Both the position numbers and the translations under genes were made by a program. Shown in pieces: positions 5,869-6,069 of a DNA stretch of 6,069 nucleotides. The notes below the pieces were generated by a model. That model made no database searches. It was not told the DNA's origin and saw only the letters and a list, made by a program, of their open reading frames with translations. The stretch spans positions 1 to 6,069 of the forward strand of contig CALVEE010000029.1 of NCBI GenBank assembly GCA_944326495.1, read 5' to 3'. Every line of letters begins with the position of its first letter. The stretch's first letter is position 1. The stretch comes from Candidatus Gastranaerophilales bacterium (lineage in GTDB: Bacteria; Cyanobacteriota; Vampirovibrionia; Gastranaerophilales; Gastranaerophilaceae).

Positions 5869-5891
5869 AATTTGTAACAAATAATTTGTAA
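5869..5891. repeat. Tandem 9-bp direct repeat upstream of a promoter
   Basis: AATTTGTAA occurs at 5869-5877 and again at 5883-5891, start to start 14 bp, and the second copy touches the -35 box at 5892. The second copy is also part of a near-palindrome, TTGTAATTGCAA (5886-5897). The position suits an operator, but such AT-rich words also recur by chance. Confidence 0.35.
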
Positions 5892-5925
5892 TTGCAATAT
5901 TAAAAAAGTATGGTATGATTATAAT
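5892..5925 (+). promoter_or_regulatory. Rightward promoter for a gene beyond the window
   Basis: TTGCAA (5892-5897) stands 16 nt before TATGAT (5914-5919), which carries the extended TGG motif directly upstream. A perfect TATAAT follows at 5920-5925 as a second -10 register. Transcription would begin near 5926-5932. No ATG occurs after this until 6067, so either the leader is about 140 nt long or the product is a non-coding RNA. Confidence 0.5.
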
Positions 5926-6069
5926 AGGTTAGAGTGGAAGAAATAAGTTTTTAAAATTTAACCAAAAATCTGAATTGAATAGTATAAACATAGGATTTCA
6001 AAAAGGTTTTATTATTGTATATTTTGAGAAAAGAGAGCAATTAAAAAGTAGTTAGAAGTAGTGAATATG
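5926..6069 (+). other. Apparent untranslated leader with no visible gene
   Basis: This very AT-rich stretch has many stop codons in all frames and no ATG until the last three bases (6067-6069), where GTG-AAT-ATG (6061-6069) could open a gene that continues outside. GGTTA (5927-5931) and TAACC (5959-5963) could form a weak 5-bp stem. No riboswitch or known RNA pattern was recognised. Together with the repeat element, this completes the gene-free stretch from 5601 to the edge. Confidence 0.35.

Noticed and set aside
5677..5880. Minus-strand open frame of 67 codons
   Set aside because: Most of it translates the GC-rich inverted-repeat element, giving low-complexity Pro/Ser/Thr/Gly-rich sequence typical of repeats rather than a protein.
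5616..5891. CRISPR array
   Set aside because: There are no regularly spaced direct repeats of 20-40 bp. The repeated words are inverted or only 9 bp long.

Overview
The window is AT-rich bacterial DNA with five protein genes covering most of the first 5.6 kb, plus one small gene of 55 codons. An N-terminal signal/lipobox sequence, c-di-GMP signalling, membrane-anchored TPR proteins and sparse Shine-Dalgarno usage fit a low-GC diderm. The style resembles gut Melainabacteria/Vampirovibrionia (Gastranaerophilales), but this is an impression only, because no taxonomic marker is present.

Left block (1-2449, minus strand): a membrane-anchored TPR protein is followed by a GAF/GAF/GGDEF diguanylate cyclase whose start overlaps the TPR stop (TAATG). 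The cyclase has an intact GGEEF active site and an intact RxxD inhibitory site at canonical spacing, and runs off the left edge just before its natural end. The pair looks like one translationally coupled unit, with the TPR protein as the probable scaffold or input partner.

Centre (2450-3256, plus strand): a 50-bp divergent region separates the TPR gene from a short Sfp-like 4'-phosphopantetheinyl transferase gene. Each side has an extended -10 element placed so that the mRNA would begin at or within about 2 nt of the start codon. Both transcripts therefore look leaderless and the two promoters overlap. Behind the transferase lies a 55-codon unknown gene with a good ribosome-binding site. Its stop codon overlaps, tail to tail, the stop of the next gene.

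Right block (3253-5600): a second, larger membrane-anchored TPR protein (minus strand, about 12 repeats) is divergent from a short exported protein or lipoprotein of unknown function. The latter again appears to have a promoter abutting its start codon.

Right end (5601-6069): no protein gene is visible. It holds a 196-bp, GC-rich (about 58%), hairpin-rich element bounded by 16-bp near-perfect terminal inverted repeats, which looks like a MITE or dispersed intergenic repeat. After it comes very AT-rich DNA with a good promoter reading rightward, preceded by a 9-bp direct repeat and followed by about 140 nt of apparent leader to the window edge.

Nothing here amounts to a clearly new defence or metabolic system. 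The most notable points are the pattern of leaderless lead genes, the overlapping divergent promoters, the unrecognised small gene and the inverted-repeat element.
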